A DNA stretch of 64,000 nt from Streptomyces fradiae. Its GTDB lineage: Bacteria; Actinomycetota; Actinomycetes; Streptomycetales; Streptomycetaceae. The notes beneath the pieces were generated by a model. The model did not search any database, was not told the origin of the DNA, and saw only the letters and a program-made list of their open reading frames with translations. Positions 1 through 10,260 of this stretch are shown one piece after another; within the stretch, counting starts at the first letter, position 1; the number at the start of each line of letters is the position of its first letter. Made by a program: the position numbers and the translations under genes. The stretch is taken from NCBI RefSeq assembly GCF_041270065.1, contig NZ_CP065958.1, positions 4,650,001 to 4,714,000 of the forward strand, read 5' to 3'.

Positions 1-1151
1 GCACGCTCCTTCCGGCCGCGCCCGGCACCGAGACCGAGTGGCTCGACGCCCTCACCTCCCGGGTCGGCCTCTCCGAGGACGGCCTGGCCGCCGCCGAGGC
101 GCTGCGCGAGGACGGCGCCGTGATCGCCGTCGGCGAGCGGCTCGCCGGAGTGCCCGGCGCGCTCACCGCAGCCGTACGGGCCGCCACCGCCACCGGCGCC
201 GCGCTGGTGTGGATCCCGCGCCGGGCCGGCGAGCGCGGCGCCGTCGAGGCCGGTGCCATCCCGGCCCTGCTGCCCGGCGGACGGCCCGCGACCGATCCAC
301 GCGCGCGTGAGGAGGTCGCCGCCGTCTGGGGCGTACGCGAACTCCCGCACGGCTACGGCCGCGACACCGGCCAGATCGTCGAGGCCGCCGCCACCGGCGA
401 ACTCACCGCACTGCTCGTCGGCGGCGTCGACGTCGACGACCTGCCGGACCCGGCACGCGCGCGTGAGGCGCTCGACGCGGCCTTCGTCGTCTCCCTGGAG
501 CTGCGCCCCGGCGCGGTCACCGAGCGGGCCGACGTGGTCCTGCCGGTCGCGGCGGTCGCCGAGAAGCCCGGCACCTTCCTCAACTGGGAGGGCCGCGCCC
601 GCCTCTTCGAGGCCGCGCTCAAGCCCGAGCAGATGACGAGGTCGCTGGCTCCGACCGACGCCCGGGTCCTTCACATGCTGGCCGACGCCATGGACGCCCA
701 CCTGGGCCTGCCCGACCTGCGGTCGATCCGGGGCGAGCTGGACCGGCTCGGCGGCTGGACCGGCGAGCGGGCCACCGAGCCCGCCGAGCCCGGCCAGGCC
801 GCCGCCCGCCCCGGCGACGGCGAGGCCGTCCTCGCCGGCCACCGGCTCCTTCTCGACCTCGGCCGGCTCCAGGAGGGCGACGAGGCCCTGGCCGGCACCC
901 GGCACGCCGCCGTCGCCCGGCTCTCCGCCCGGACCGCCGAGGACACCGGCGTCAAGGACGGCGACCAGCTCGAAGTCACCGGCCCGGCCGGCGCGGTGAC
1001 CTTCCCGCTGGCCGTCACCGAGATGCCCGACCGCGTCGTCTGGCTCCCGCTCAACTCCACGGGCCACGGCATCCTCACCGACACCGGCGCCCGCCCCGGC
1101 GACCCGGTCCGCATCGGCCCGGCGGTCACCACGAAGGAGGTGCAGGCGTGA
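1..1151 (+). CDS. nuoG: NADH-quinone oxidoreductase subunit G, 3' part (5' end outside window)
   Basis: C-terminal 382 codons of the large iron-sulfur subunit of complex I; the first complete codon is at base 3 and no start is in the window. The visible part belongs to the molybdopterin-oxidoreductase-like half of NuoG: around codons 155-200 it has the family pattern [20 protein letters not shown] followed by EGRARLF, and the last 130 codons form the dinucleotide-binding-like barrel. In the complex this peripheral-arm subunit carries electrons from NADH/FMN (NuoEF) towards NuoI and NuoB. The iron-sulfur ligands of the N-terminal half cannot be seen. The stop overlaps the nuoH start as GTGA, so the genes are probably translationally coupled. 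Confidence 0.93.
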   Translation, partial: TLLPAAPGTETEWLDALTSRVGLSEDGLAAAEALREDGAVIAVGERLAGVPGALTAAVRAATATGAALVWIPRRAGERGAVEAGAIPALLPGGRPATDPRAREEVAAVWGVRELPHGYGRDTGQIVEAAATGELTALLVGGVDVDDLPDPARAREALDAAFVVSLELRPGAVTERADVVLPVAAVAEKPGTFLNWEGRARLFEAALKPEQMTRSLAPTDARVLHMLADAMDAHLGLPDLRSIRGELDRLGGWTGERATEPAEPGQAAARPGDGEAVLAGHRLLLDLGRLQEGDEALAGTRHAAVARLSARTAEDTGVKDGDQLEVTGPAGAVTFPLAVTEMPDRVVWLPLNSTGHGILTDTGARPGDPVRIGPAVTTKEVQA

Positions 1152-2527
1152 CCACGCTGCTCGCCGCTGAAGACCTGTCCCTGTTCGGCACGGACCCCTG
1201 GTGGCTCGTCGCGATCAAGGCCGTCTTCTGCTTCGCGTTCCTCATGGTGACCGTGCTCTTCTCCATCGTGTGGGAGCGCAAGGTCGTCGCCTGGATGCAG
1301 CTGCGCATCGGCCCCAACCGGCACGGCCCCTGGGGCCTCCTCCAGTCCCTCGCGGACGGCGTCAAGCTGATGCTGAAGGAGGACGTGATCGTCAAGCGGG
1401 CCGACAAGGTCGTCTACGTGCTCGCCCCGATCGTCGCGGCCATCCCGGCCTTCATGGCGATCGCGGTGATCCCGTTCGGCCCGGCCGGCAACGAGGTCTC
1501 GATCTTCGGCCAGCGCACCACGATGCAGCTCACCGACCTGCCGATCGCGATGCTGTACGTCCTCGCGGTCGCCTCCGTCGGCATCTACGGCATCGTGCTC
1601 GCCGGCTGGTCCTCCGGCTCGACCTACCCGCTGCTCGGCGGACTGCGCTCGGCCGCCCAGATGATCTCGTACGAGATCGCCATGGGCGCCGCCTTCGCCT
1701 CCGTCTTCCTCTACTCCGGGTCGATGTCGACCTCGGCGATCGTGGAGGCGCAGGCCGACCGCTGGTACATCATCCTGCTGCCGGTCTCCTTCATCATCTA
1801 CATCGTCACCATGGTGGGCGAGACCAACCGCGCCCCCTTCGACATGCCGGAGTCCGAGGGCGACCTCGTCGGCGGCTTCAACACCGAGTACTCGTCCATC
1901 AAGTTCGCGCTGTTCATGCTCGCCGAGTACGTGAACATGGTGACCGTCTCCGCCGTCTCCACCACCCTCTTCCTGGGCGGCTGGCGCGCCCCGTGGCCGA
2001 TCTCCGGATTCTGGGAGGGCGCCAACCACGGCTGGTGGCCGATGCTCTGGTTCGTCCTCAAGGTCCAGCTGCTGCTGTTCTTCTTCATCTGGCTGCGCGG
2101 CACCCTGCCCCGCGTCCGCTACGACCAGCTGATGAAGCTCGGCTGGAAGGTGCTCATCCCGGTCTCGGTGGTCTGGCTGATGCTGGTCGCCACCGTCCGG
2201 GCGCTGCGCAACGAGAACTACGGCTTCCAGACGATCGTGCTGTACGTCGCCGGAGCCGTGCTCGCGGTGCTGCTGCTGTCCTTCGTGGCGGACGTGTTCC
2301 GCGACCGGAAGGGCAAGGGCGCCAAGGGCGCCGAGGGGCAGGCGCCTTCGGCCGCCGAAGGCCGCGAGTTCGACCCGATGGCGGGCGGCTTCCCCGTGCC
2401 GCCCAAGCCAGGACAGTCCCTGCCGCCCGTACCGCGGCGCCGGCCCCGCAGCGAGCGGGAGCTGATTGTCAGTGGTGGCCCCGATACTGCTACCGAGAGT
2501 GATGAAAGGGGGACGGACGGTGTCTGA
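1148..2527 (+). CDS. nuoH: NADH-quinone oxidoreductase subunit H (complete-type complex I)
   Basis: 459-residue membrane subunit that forms the quinone chamber and joins the peripheral arm to the proton-pumping arm. The signature loop with [19 protein letters not shown] is near residues 222-245, including the acidic residues linked to quinone chemistry, and about eight hydrophobic segments are visible. After the last membrane helix there is a cytoplasmic tail of roughly 70 residues rich in Lys, Pro and Arg that E. coli NuoH (about 325 aa) lacks; such tails are common in actinobacteria. The GTG start overlaps the nuoG stop by four bases; its own stop lies inside nuoI. Confidence 0.96.
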   Translation: MTTLLAAEDLSLFGTDPWWLVAIKAVFCFAFLMVTVLFSIVWERKVVAWMQLRIGPNRHGPWGLLQSLADGVKLMLKEDVIVKRADKVVYVLAPIVAAIPAFMAIAVIPFGPAGNEVSIFGQRTTMQLTDLPIAMLYVLAVASVGIYGIVLAGWSSGSTYPLLGGLRSAAQMISYEIAMGAAFASVFLYSGSMSTSAIVEAQADRWYIILLPVSFIIYIVTMVGETNRAPFDMPESEGDLVGGFNTEYSSIKFALFMLAEYVNMVTVSAVSTTLFLGGWRAPWPISGFWEGANHGWWPMLWFVLKVQLLLFFFIWLRGTLPRVRYDQLMKLGWKVLIPVSVVWLMLVATVRALRNENYGFQTIVLYVAGAVLAVLLLSFVADVFRDRKGKGAKGAEGQAPSAAEGREFDPMAGGFPVPPKPGQSLPPVPRRRPRSERELIVSGGPDTATESDERGTDGV

Positions 2528-3098
2528 TTTCCAGAATCCGGTGGCCGGTTTCGGCGTGACCTTCAAGGCCATGTTCAAGAAGCGGCTGACCGAGCAGTAC
2601 CCGGAGCAGCAGAAGACGACGGCGCCCCGCTTCCACGGCCGGCACCAGCTCAACCGTCACCCCGACGGTCTGGAGAAGTGCGTCGGCTGCGAGTTGTGCG
2701 CCTGGGCCTGCCCGGCCGACGCCATCTACGTGGAGGGCGCGGACAACACCGACGAGGAGCGCTACTCGCCGGGCGAGCGGTACGGGCGGGTGTACCAGAT
2801 CAACTACGCCCGCTGCATCCTGTGCGGACTCTGCATCGAGGCCTGCCCGACCCGGGCGCTCACGATGACCAACGAGTTCGAGCTGGCCGACTCCTCCCGC
2901 GAGAACCTGATCTTCACCAAGGAGCAGCTCCTCGCGGGCCTGGAAGAGGGCATGGTCGACAGCCCGCACGCCATCTACCCCGGCACCGACGAGCAGGACT
3001 ACTACCGGGGCCTGGTCACCGAGGCCGCGCCCGGGACCGTCCGTCAGGTCGCCGTCTCCAAGGGCGAGAAGGGCGAACCGGAGGAGGTGGACGCATGA
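2520..3098 (+). CDS. nuoI: NADH-quinone oxidoreductase subunit I, 2x[4Fe-4S] ferredoxin-like
   Basis: 192-residue iron-sulfur subunit that passes electrons through clusters N6a and N6b to NuoB. Two canonical motifs are present: [12 protein letters not shown] (Cys54, 57, 60, 64) and [12 protein letters not shown] (Cys99, 102, 105, 109). The GTG at 2520 is chosen because an AAAGGGGG ribosome-binding site sits 6 bases upstream and the protein then begins [18 protein letters not shown] as in actinobacterial homologues; an in-frame ATG at 2502 is the alternative. The start overlaps the end of nuoH by 8 bases, and the stop overlaps nuoJ as ATGA. Confidence 0.95.
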   Translation: MSDFQNPVAGFGVTFKAMFKKRLTEQYPEQQKTTAPRFHGRHQLNRHPDGLEKCVGCELCAWACPADAIYVEGADNTDEERYSPGERYGRVYQINYARCILCGLCIEACPTRALTMTNEFELADSSRENLIFTKEQLLAGLEEGMVDSPHAIYPGTDEQDYYRGLVTEAAPGTVRQVAVSKGEKGEPEEVDA

Positions 3099-3925
3099 GC
3101 GCGCTCGCCGCCGCCTACACCACATCCACGGGTGAGGCCTTCCAGTTCTGGGTGCTCGGCACCGTCGCCGTCATCGGCGCGCTGTGCACGATCCTGATGC
3201 GCAAGGCCGTCCACTCGGCGCTCAGCCTCGCCGGCACCATGATCGTCCTGGCGGTGTTCTACCTCGCCAACGGCGCCTACTTCCTGGGCATCGTGCAGAT
3301 CATCGTCTACACCGGCGCGATCATGATGCTGTTCCTCTTCGTGGTCATGCTCGTCGGCGTCACCGCCGCCGACTCCGTGAAGGAGACCATCAAGGGACAG
3401 CGCTGGTGGGCCGCCGCCTGCGCCCTCGGCTTCGGCGTCCTGCTGGCCGCCGGCATCGGCCACGCCGGCCTGAAGCAGTTCAACGGGCTCGGCGCGGCCA
3501 ACGGGGCCTACGGCGGAAACGTCGAGGGCCTCGCCGCCCTCGTCTTCACCAAGTACGTCTTCGCCTTCGAGATCACCGGCGCCCTGCTCATCACCGCCGC
3601 CGTCGGCGCGATGGTGCTCACCCACCGCGAGCGCACCGAACGCGCCCGCACCCAGCGCGAGCTGGCCGAGCAGCGGGTCCGGGACGGCAAGCACCTGCCG
3701 CCGCTCCCCGCACCCGGCGTCTACGCCCGGCACAACGCGGTGGACATCGCCGGTCTGCTGCCCGACGGCACCCCCGCCGAGCTGACCGTGATCTCCACCC
3801 TGCGCAAGCGGGGCCAGATCCGCGACGTGTCCGGCGAGGCCCTCGCCGACCTCAAGGCCCTGGAGCAGCGCTCCGCGGAGCGCCTGGGGCGGAAGGCCCG
3901 TGACGGAGAGGAGGCCTCGCGGTGA
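3095..3925 (+). CDS. nuoJ: NADH-quinone oxidoreductase subunit J
   Basis: 276-residue membrane subunit of the proton-pumping arm. Five hydrophobic helices occupy about residues 10-190, including the conserved stretch [20 protein letters not shown] around residues 65-85, where a pi-bulge helix is known in the family. A hydrophilic tail of about 85 residues follows (from roughly residue 190), making the protein longer than E. coli NuoJ (about 184 aa); this is usual in Streptomyces. ATGA overlap with nuoI upstream and GTGA overlap with nuoK downstream indicate tight coupling. Confidence 0.95.
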   Translation: MSALAAAYTTSTGEAFQFWVLGTVAVIGALCTILMRKAVHSALSLAGTMIVLAVFYLANGAYFLGIVQIIVYTGAIMMLFLFVVMLVGVTAADSVKETIKGQRWWAAACALGFGVLLAAGIGHAGLKQFNGLGAANGAYGGNVEGLAALVFTKYVFAFEITGALLITAAVGAMVLTHRERTERARTQRELAEQRVRDGKHLPPLPAPGVYARHNAVDIAGLLPDGTPAELTVISTLRKRGQIRDVSGEALADLKALEQRSAERLGRKARDGEEASR

Positions 3926-4221
3926 ACCCCGTCAACTACCTGTACCTCGCCGCACTGCTGTTCACCATCGGTGCCACCGGGGTGCTCATCCGGCGCAACG
4001 CGATCGTGCTCTTCATGTGCGTCGAGCTGATGCTCAACGCCTGCAACCTCGCGCTCGTGACCTTCTCCCGAATGCACGGCAACCTCGACGGCCAGGTCAT
4101 CGCCTTCTTCACGATGGTCGTGGCCGCCGCGGAGGTCGTCGTCGGACTCGCGATCATCGTGTCCGTCTTCCGTGCCCGTCACTCGGCCTCGGTCGACGAC
4201 GCCAGTCTGATGAAGCTGTGA
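3922..4221 (+). CDS. nuoK: NADH-quinone oxidoreductase subunit K
   Basis: 99-residue, three-helix antiporter-like subunit of the membrane arm, the usual length for the family. The second helix carries the conserved glutamate in [15 protein letters not shown] and the third helix a second one in [13 protein letters not shown]; both are part of the hydrophilic axis that connects the pumping modules. The GTG start overlaps the nuoJ stop as GTGA. Confidence 0.96.
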   Translation: MNPVNYLYLAALLFTIGATGVLIRRNAIVLFMCVELMLNACNLALVTFSRMHGNLDGQVIAFFTMVVAAAEVVVGLAIIVSVFRARHSASVDDASLMKL

Positions 4222-4231
4222 GGGGCTGACC

Positions 4232-6133
4232 GTGGACAACCTCATCGCGCTGCTCGTCGCGGCGCCCCTGCTCGGAGCGGCCGTCCTGCTGTGCGGCGGA
4301 CGGCGGCTCGACAAGGCCGGGCACTGGCTCGGCACCCTGCTCGCCGGCGCGTCCTTCGTGATCGGCCTGGTCCTCTTCGCCGACATGCTCTCCAAGAGCG
4401 CCGACGACCGGACCCTGTACCAGAACCTGTACACCTGGATCCCCGTCGAGGGCTTCCAGGCGGACATCGCCTTCCAGCTCGACCAGCTCTCGATGACCTT
4501 CGTGCTGCTCATCACCGGAGTCGGCACGCTCATCCACCTGTACTCGGTCGGGTACATGGAGCACGACGAGCGCCGGCGCCGCTTCTTCGGCTACCTCAAC
4601 CTGTTCGTCGCGGCGATGCTGCTGCTCGTCCTCGCCGACAACTACCTGCTGCTCTACTTCGGCTGGGAGGGCGTCGGCCTCGCCTCGTACCTCCTGATCG
4701 GCTTCTGGCAGCACAAGCCCAGCGCGGCCACCGCCGCCAAGAAGGCCTTCCTGGTCAACCGGGTCGGCGACATGGGCCTGTCGATCGCGATCATGCTGAT
4801 GTTCACCACCTTCGGCACCTTCGCCTTCAACCCGGTCCTGCAGGAGGCAGCCGACGGCGCGGCCAGCGAGGGCAAGCTCACCGCCGTCGCGCTGATGCTG
4901 CTGCTCGCCGCCTGCGGCAAGTCCGCCCAGGTGCCGCTGCAGTCCTGGCTCGGCGACGCGATGGAGGGCCCGACCCCGGTCTCCGCCCTCATCCACGCCG
5001 CGACCATGGTGACCGCCGGTGTCTATCTGATCGTCCGCTCCGCCGACATCTTCAACGCGGCGCCGGACGCCCAGCTCGTCGTCACCGTCGTCGGCGCCGT
5101 CACGCTCCTCTTCGGTGCGATCGTCGGTTGCGCGAAGGACGACATCAAGAAGGCACTGGCCGGCTCGACGATGTCGCAGATCGGCTACATGGTCCTGGCG
5201 GCCGGCCTCGGCCCCATCGGCTACGCCTTCGCGATCATGCACCTGGTGACCCACGGCTTCTTCAAGGCCGGGCTGTTCCTCGGCGCCGGTTCGGTCATGC
5301 ACGGCATGAACGACGAGGTCGACATGCGGCACTACGGCGGCCTGCGCAAGTACATGCCGATCACCTTCGCCACCTTCGGCCTCGGCTACCTCGCGATCAT
5401 CGGCTTCCCCGGCCTGTCCGGCTTCTTCTCCAAGGACAAGATCATCGAGGCGGCCTTCGCCAAGGGCGGCACCGAGGGCTGGATCCTCGGCGCCTGCGCC
5501 CTCCTGGGCGCCGCCATCACCGCGTACTACATGACCCGCGTGATGCTGATGACCTTCTTCGGCGAGAAGCGCTGGCAGCCCGACGAGAAGGGCGAGCTGC
5601 CGCACCCGCACGAGTCGCCCAAGGTGATGACGATCCCGATGATCCTGCTGGCCGTCGGCTCGGTGTTCGCCGGTGGCATCTTCGGCATCGGCGACCGCTT
5701 CGTGAAGTGGCTGGAGCCGGTCACCTCGTTCGAGCACGGGCACCCGCCGATCAGCGCCGGGGCGATCACCGCCGCCACCGTCGTCGTCATGGTCCTCGGC
5801 GTCGGACTCGCCTGGCTCCAGTACGGGCGCCGCCCGGTGCCGGTCGTCGCCCCGCGCGGCTCCCTGCTCACCCGGGCCGCCCGCCGCGACCTGCTCCAGG
5901 ACGACTTCAACCACGTCGTCTTCGTCCGCGGCGGCACCCACCTGACCCGCTCCCTGGTCTATGTCGACCACAGCCTCGTCGACGGCGTGGTCAACGGCAC
6001 CGCGGCCTCCGTCGGCGGACTCTCCGGCCGGCTGCGCAAACTCCAGAACGGCTACGCCCGGTCCTACGCGGTCTCCATGTTCGGAGGCACGGCCGTGCTC
6101 ATCGCCGCGACCCTGCTGATGAGGGCGGTGTAA
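4232..6133 (+). CDS. nuoL: NADH-quinone oxidoreductase subunit L
   Basis: 633-residue distal antiporter-like subunit. The proton-channel residues are in place: Glu146 in [18 protein letters not shown], Lys230 in [14 protein letters not shown], and the following [20 protein letters not shown] block. The C-terminal part contains the expected long lateral helix and a final membrane anchor. GTG start 10 bases after the nuoK stop with an AGGGG site just upstream. Its length is close to the family norm (about 613-640 aa), unlike the NuoL of the second operon, which carries an insert. Confidence 0.96.
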   Translation: MDNLIALLVAAPLLGAAVLLCGGRRLDKAGHWLGTLLAGASFVIGLVLFADMLSKSADDRTLYQNLYTWIPVEGFQADIAFQLDQLSMTFVLLITGVGTLIHLYSVGYMEHDERRRRFFGYLNLFVAAMLLLVLADNYLLLYFGWEGVGLASYLLIGFWQHKPSAATAAKKAFLVNRVGDMGLSIAIMLMFTTFGTFAFNPVLQEAADGAASEGKLTAVALMLLLAACGKSAQVPLQSWLGDAMEGPTPVSALIHAATMVTAGVYLIVRSADIFNAAPDAQLVVTVVGAVTLLFGAIVGCAKDDIKKALAGSTMSQIGYMVLAAGLGPIGYAFAIMHLVTHGFFKAGLFLGAGSVMHGMNDEVDMRHYGGLRKYMPITFATFGLGYLAIIGFPGLSGFFSKDKIIEAAFAKGGTEGWILGACALLGAAITAYYMTRVMLMTFFGEKRWQPDEKGELPHPHESPKVMTIPMILLAVGSVFAGGIFGIGDRFVKWLEPVTSFEHGHPPISAGAITAATVVVMVLGVGLAWLQYGRRPVPVVAPRGSLLTRAARRDLLQDDFNHVVFVRGGTHLTRSLVYVDHSLVDGVVNGTAASVGGLSGRLRKLQNGYARSYAVSMFGGTAVLIAATLLMRAV

Positions 6134-6138
6134 CTGTC

Positions 6139-7710
6139 ATGTCTTTCCCGCTCCTTACGGTCACGGCGGCCGTGCCGGCGGTCGGCGCGGTGCTCACCGC
6201 GGCCGTCCCGGCGGCCCGCCGCACCGCCGCCAAGTGGCTGGCGCTGCTGATCTCGCTCGCCACCCTCGCGCTCGCCGCGGTCGTCTTCGTCCGCTTCGAG
6301 CCGGGCGGCGACCGCTACCAGCTGGTCGAGTCGCACGCCTGGATCAAGGACTTCGGCGTCCGCTACGAGCTCGGCGTGGACGGCATCGGGGTGGCCCTCA
6401 TCGGGCTCACCGCGCTGCTCATCCCGTTCATCGTGCTCGCCGGCTGGCACGACGCCGATCCGCTGGAGACCTCCTCCAAGCGGTGGCGGCCCACCCAGGG
6501 CTTCTTCGCCCTGATCCTCATGGTCGAGGCGATGGTGATCCTCTCCTTCGAGGCCACCGACGTCTTCCTCTTCTACATCCTGTTCGAAGCCATGCTCATC
6601 CCGATGTACTTCCTCATCGGCGGCTTCGGCGACCGCGCGCACAGCGGCACCGACGAGAACGCGGCGGCCCAGCGCTCGTACGCGGCGGTCAAGTTCCTGC
6701 TCTACAACCTGGTCGGCGGCCTCATCATGCTGGCCGCCGTCATCGGGCTCTATGTCGTCGCCGGCAACTTCTCCCTCACCGAGATCGCCGAGGCGCGCGC
6801 CAACGGCAGCCTGGAGATGGCGACCAGCACCGAGCGCTGGCTGTTCCTCGGCTTCTTCTTCGCCTTCGCGGTGAAGGCGCCGCTGTGGCCGCTGCACACC
6901 TGGCTGCCCAACGCGATGGGGGAGTCCACCGCCCCGGTCGCCGTCCTCATCACGGCGGTGGTCGACAAGGTCGGCACCTTCGCGATGCTCCGCTACTGCC
7001 TCGGGCTCTTCCCGGAGGCCAGCAAGTGGGCCACCCCGGTGATCGTCGCCCTGGCGCTGATCAGCATCGTGTACGGGGCGCTGCTCGCCGTCGGCCAGCG
7101 CGACATCAAGCGCCTGGTGGCCTACGCGTCGATCTCCCACTTCGGCTTCATCATCATGGGCATCTTCGCGATGACCAGCCAGGGCCAGTCCGGCGCCACG
7201 CTCTACATGGTCAACCACGGCATCTCGACCGCCGCCCTGATGCTGGTCGCCGGCTTCCTGATCTCCCGGCGCGGCTCGCGGCTCATCGCCGACTACGGCG
7301 GTGTGCAGAAGGCCGCGCCGATCCTGGCCGGTACCTTCCTGATCGGCGGTCTGGCGACCCTGTCGCTGCCCGGACTCGCCCCGTTCGTCAGCGAGTTCCT
7401 GGTCCTGGTCGGCACGTACTCCCGCTACCCGGTGGCCGGCATCATCGCCACCACCGGCATCGTCCTCGCCGCGCTCTACGTCCTCGTCCTCTACCAGCGG
7501 ACGATGACCGGCCCGGTGAAGGAGGAGACCCGGTCCATGCCGGACCTGCGGGTCCGCGAGCTCGCGGTGGTCGCCCCGCTGATCGCGGTGCTGATCTTCC
7601 TCGGGGTCTTCCCCAAGCCGCTGACGGACGTCGTCAACCCGGCGGTCCAGCACACCATGTCCGATGTCCAGCAGACGGACCCCGAGCCCGAAGTGGAGGC
7701 GGCCAAGTGA
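6139..7710 (+). CDS. nuoM: NADH-quinone oxidoreductase subunit M
   Basis: 523-residue antiporter-like subunit. The sequence shows Glu150 in FEAMLIPMYFLIGGFG, the conserved lysine in FAVKAPLWPLHTWLPNAMG and the second discontinuous-helix region with ASISHFGFIIMGIF. The ATG at 6139, five bases after the nuoL stop, gives the normal family N-terminus; the same frame stays open far upstream through nuoL but that is only a high-GC effect. The stop overlaps nuoN as GTGA. Confidence 0.96.
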   Translation: MSFPLLTVTAAVPAVGAVLTAAVPAARRTAAKWLALLISLATLALAAVVFVRFEPGGDRYQLVESHAWIKDFGVRYELGVDGIGVALIGLTALLIPFIVLAGWHDADPLETSSKRWRPTQGFFALILMVEAMVILSFEATDVFLFYILFEAMLIPMYFLIGGFGDRAHSGTDENAAAQRSYAAVKFLLYNLVGGLIMLAAVIGLYVVAGNFSLTEIAEARANGSLEMATSTERWLFLGFFFAFAVKAPLWPLHTWLPNAMGESTAPVAVLITAVVDKVGTFAMLRYCLGLFPEASKWATPVIVALALISIVYGALLAVGQRDIKRLVAYASISHFGFIIMGIFAMTSQGQSGATLYMVNHGISTAALMLVAGFLISRRGSRLIADYGGVQKAAPILAGTFLIGGLATLSLPGLAPFVSEFLVLVGTYSRYPVAGIIATTGIVLAALYVLVLYQRTMTGPVKEETRSMPDLRVRELAVVAPLIAVLIFLGVFPKPLTDVVNPAVQHTMSDVQQTDPEPEVEAAK

Positions 7711-9356
7711 CTCCAACGGCTGTCCACACCCTGTGGACGACGGCCGCCGGGCCGATCGACAAGATCCCGGCACCCCACATCGAGTACACCCAGCTGGCAC
7801 CCGTCCTCATCGTGGTCGGCGCCGCCGTGGTCAGCGTCCTCGTCGAGGCCTTCGTGCCGCGCAAGGGCCGCTACTTCGCCCAGGTGTTCCTGAGCGTCCT
7901 CGCGCTCGCCGCAGCCTTCGCGGCCGTCGTCGGCCTCGCCGCCGGCGGCTACGGCTCCACCAAGGCCCACATCGCGGCCATGGGCGCCATCGCCGTCGAC
8001 GGACCCGCCCTGTTCCTCCAGGGCACCATCCTGCTCGCCGCCGTCCTCGCGGTGCTCACCTTCGCCGAGCGCAGGCTCGACCCGGCCGACCACGGCCACC
8101 GGGTCGACTCCTTCGCCGCCGAGGCCGCCGCCGTACCCGGCAGCGAGCAGGAGAAGGCTGCCGTCAAGGCCGGCTTCACCACCACCGAGGTCTTCCCGCT
8201 GCTCCTGTTCGCGGTCACCGGCATGCTGGTCTTCCCGGCAGCCAACGACCTGCTGACCCTCTTCATCGCGCTGGAAGTCTTCTCGCTGCCGCTCTACCTG
8301 CTGTGCGCCGTCGCCCGCCGCAAGCGGCTGATGTCGCAGGAGTCCGCGGTCAAGTACTTCCTCCTCGGCGCCTTCTCCTCCGCCTTCCTGCTGTTCGGCA
8401 TCGCCCTGCTCTACGGCTACGCGGGCTCCGTCTCGTACGCCACGATCGCCGATGTCGTCAGCGGCGCCGTCCCGGCGATCGACCCGGCGCTCGCCGGCAC
8501 CATGGGCAACGACGTGCTGCTGCTCATCGGCTTCGCCATGGTGCTCATGGGCCTGCTCTTCAAGGTCGGCGCCGTCCCGTTCCACATGTGGACCCCGGAC
8601 GTCTACCAGGGCGCCCCGACCCCGGTCACCGGCTTCATGGCCGCGGCCACCAAGGTCGCCGCGTTCGGCGCGCTGCTGCGCCTGCTGTACGTGGTGCTGC
8701 CGGGCCTCACCTGGGACTGGCGGCCGGTCATGTGGGGCGTCGCCATCGTCACCATGCTGGGCGGTGCGATCGTCGCCATCACCCAGACCGACATCAAGCG
8801 GCTGCTCGCCTACTCGTCGATCGCCCACGCCGGCTTCCTCCTGGCCGGTGTCATCGCGGCCACGCCCAGCGGCGTCTCCTCGGTGCTGTTCTACCTGGGC
8901 GCCTACACCTTCGTGACGATCGGCGCCTTCGCCGTCGTCACCCTGGTGCGGGACGCGGGCGGCGAGGCCACCCACCTGTCCAAGTGGGCCGGACTCGGGC
9001 GCCGTTCGCCGCTCGTCGCCGCGGTCTTCGCGGTCTTCCTGCTCGCCTTCGCCGGCATCCCGCTGACCTCCGGATTCTCCGGCAAGTTCGCGGTCTTCAA
9101 GGCGGCGGCGGACGGCGGCGCGGGCGGGCTCGTCGTGATCGGTGTGATCTCCTCGGCGGTCGCCGCGTTCTTCTACATCCGGGTGATCGTGCTGATGTTC
9201 TTCAGCGAGCCGAAGGCGGACGGCCCCACGGTCGCTGTGCCCTCCGGGCTCACCTCGGTGGCGATCGCGGCCGGTGTGGTCGTGACGCTCGTGCTCGGCT
9301 TCGCGCCGCAGTACTTCCTGGACCTGGCGGGCCAGGCGAGCGTGTTCGTGCGCTGA
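7707..9356 (+). CDS. nuoN: NADH-quinone oxidoreductase subunit N
   Basis: 549-residue third antiporter-like subunit and last gene of this operon. The family landmarks are FIALEVFSLPLYLLCAVARR, LLFKVGAVPFHMWTPDVYQG and RLLAYSSIAHAGFLLAGV. A hydrophilic insert of about 35 residues (near residues 125-155, with the stretch HGHRVDSFAAEAAAV) is longer than in E. coli. GTG start overlaps the nuoM stop. A hairpin thirteen bases after the stop probably ends transcription. Confidence 0.96.
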   Translation: MTPTAVHTLWTTAAGPIDKIPAPHIEYTQLAPVLIVVGAAVVSVLVEAFVPRKGRYFAQVFLSVLALAAAFAAVVGLAAGGYGSTKAHIAAMGAIAVDGPALFLQGTILLAAVLAVLTFAERRLDPADHGHRVDSFAAEAAAVPGSEQEKAAVKAGFTTTEVFPLLLFAVTGMLVFPAANDLLTLFIALEVFSLPLYLLCAVARRKRLMSQESAVKYFLLGAFSSAFLLFGIALLYGYAGSVSYATIADVVSGAVPAIDPALAGTMGNDVLLLIGFAMVLMGLLFKVGAVPFHMWTPDVYQGAPTPVTGFMAAATKVAAFGALLRLLYVVLPGLTWDWRPVMWGVAIVTMLGGAIVAITQTDIKRLLAYSSIAHAGFLLAGVIAATPSGVSSVLFYLGAYTFVTIGAFAVVTLVRDAGGEATHLSKWAGLGRRSPLVAAVFAVFLLAFAGIPLTSGFSGKFAVFKAAADGGAGGLVVIGVISSAVAAFFYIRVIVLMFFSEPKADGPTVAVPSGLTSVAIAAGVVVTLVLGFAPQYFLDLAGQASVFVR

Positions 9357-9368
9357 CGGTAAGACTGA

Positions 9369-9400
9369 GGGCCCGGTCTCCCGCGTGGGGGGCCGGGCCC
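9369..9400. terminator. Hairpin terminator after nuoN, probably bidirectional
   Basis: Eight-base perfect arms, GGGCCCGG (9369-9376) and CCGGGCCC (9393-9400), separated by a 16-base loop and followed by TTCGTC. It sits between the convergent nuoN and the minus-strand secreted-protein gene, so it could serve both. There is no long T tract, which is normal for Streptomyces terminators. Confidence 0.7.
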
Positions 9401-9413
9401 TTCGTCGTACGCC

Positions 9414-10013
9414 CTACGGCTGCTGCTTGTGCTCGGGCTGCTGCTTCGGATGCTGCTTGTCCTCCGTGCACGGGGTGCAGTGCACGCGCGGGTTGTACGG
9501 GGTGAAGACGCCCTTCGGGTTCTTCTTGAAGATCCAGGCGTGCAGCGAGTAGTGGGGGCCGACCGGCGGGAAGTCGAAGGGCCCGTCGAAGTTCCGGTCG
9601 AAGATCCGCGGCACGGGCTGGCCGGTGTTGGGGACGACCCACTCGACGGCGACCAGCTCGCGCTTGCCGGTCTTGTGGTCCGGCGCGTACAGGATGGCGG
9701 CGGGCCGGGTCGGGTCGGTGGAGCCGAGGTTCGCGGGCTTCACGTAGTGGTAGCCCATGCCGCCGAGCTCCGGGTCCTCCACGCAGTCGTCGGTGCGCAG
9801 GTAGCCGTCGTCGATGGCGGCCTGCTCGGACTTGTACTTCTTCGTGGCCTCGTACGTCTTCTTCAGGTCCGGGTGCGGGAAGTCGTGGCCCTTCGGGTCC
9901 TTCGCCTTCGCCACGGGTGCGGCGGCCGAGACGGCCGGGGCGGCCCCCAGGGCCAGCGAGGTCGCGGCGGCCAGCGCGAGCGCGGCCATGAGGGGGCGGG
10001 GTCGTGCGGACAT
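9414..10013 (-). CDS. Secreted protein of unknown function
   Basis: 199 residues. The N-terminus is a clear Sec signal peptide (short Arg-rich start, LMAALALAAATSLALGA core, cleavage probably after AVSA near residue 31). The mature part begins Lys/Pro-rich (KAKDPKGHDFPHPDLKKTYEA), then contains GGMGYHYVKPANLGS and a C-terminal block NPKGVFTPYNPRVHC with two close cysteines (HCTPCTE), and ends in a Gln/His/Lys-rich tail. I recall similar GMGYHYVN...WNPRVSC proteins in many bacteria but know no function. The ATG at 10013 is preceded by GAGGAG at good spacing. Confidence 0.8.
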   Translation of the reverse strand: MSARPRPLMAALALAAATSLALGAAPAVSAAAPVAKAKDPKGHDFPHPDLKKTYEATKKYKSEQAAIDDGYLRTDDCVEDPELGGMGYHYVKPANLGSTDPTRPAAILYAPDHKTGKRELVAVEWVVPNTGQPVPRIFDRNFDGPFDFPPVGPHYSLHAWIFKKNPKGVFTPYNPRVHCTPCTEDKQHPKQQPEHKQQP

Positions 10014-10137
10014 GTGTGTCTGCTCCTCGGGAGGGGTGGGCGTGCCCGATCGGGCCGCCTGACGCGGGCGGGCTGCTCTCCCCGGCACCCGCCGTCCCCT
10101 GCAGCCTCACCCGCGGGCCGGGGAGGCCGCACGCGGG

Positions 10138-10158
10138 GGTGACCCATTGGGGGTCACC
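10138..10158. promoter_or_regulatory. Candidate operator, 8-bp inverted repeat
   Basis: GGTGACCC and GGGTCACC form perfect arms around a 5-base spacer. The site lies between the divergent secreted-protein gene (start 10013) and the AraC-type regulator (start 10261), where an autoregulatory or cross-regulatory operator would be expected. No binding protein can be assigned from sequence alone. Confidence 0.45.
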
Positions 10159-10184
10159 GTGTCATCGTGAGTAACCGCCCGGAT

Positions 10185-10196
10185 TGGTCTCGACCA
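10185..10196. promoter_or_regulatory. Candidate operator, TGGTC-TC-GACCA
   Basis: Short perfect dyad 65 bases upstream of the AraC-type gene. The word CCATTGGG follows it and also overlaps the dyad at 10138-10158, so the two sites share a half-element. Confidence 0.3.
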
Positions 10197-10260
10197 TTGG
10201 GCTCGGCTCTGTTGCCCGACCGCGTCGACTCGACCCCGCTGAGGAGAGGGAGGCCGCACG

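Noticed and set aside
671-2653. Long open frame on the minus strand across nuoG/nuoH (and similar ones opposite nuoL, nuoM, nuoN and the second operon)
   Set aside because: The translations are low-complexity, full of Arg, Gly, His and Asp, and antiparallel to genes with clear family motifs. Such frames are expected in DNA with G or C at nearly every third position.
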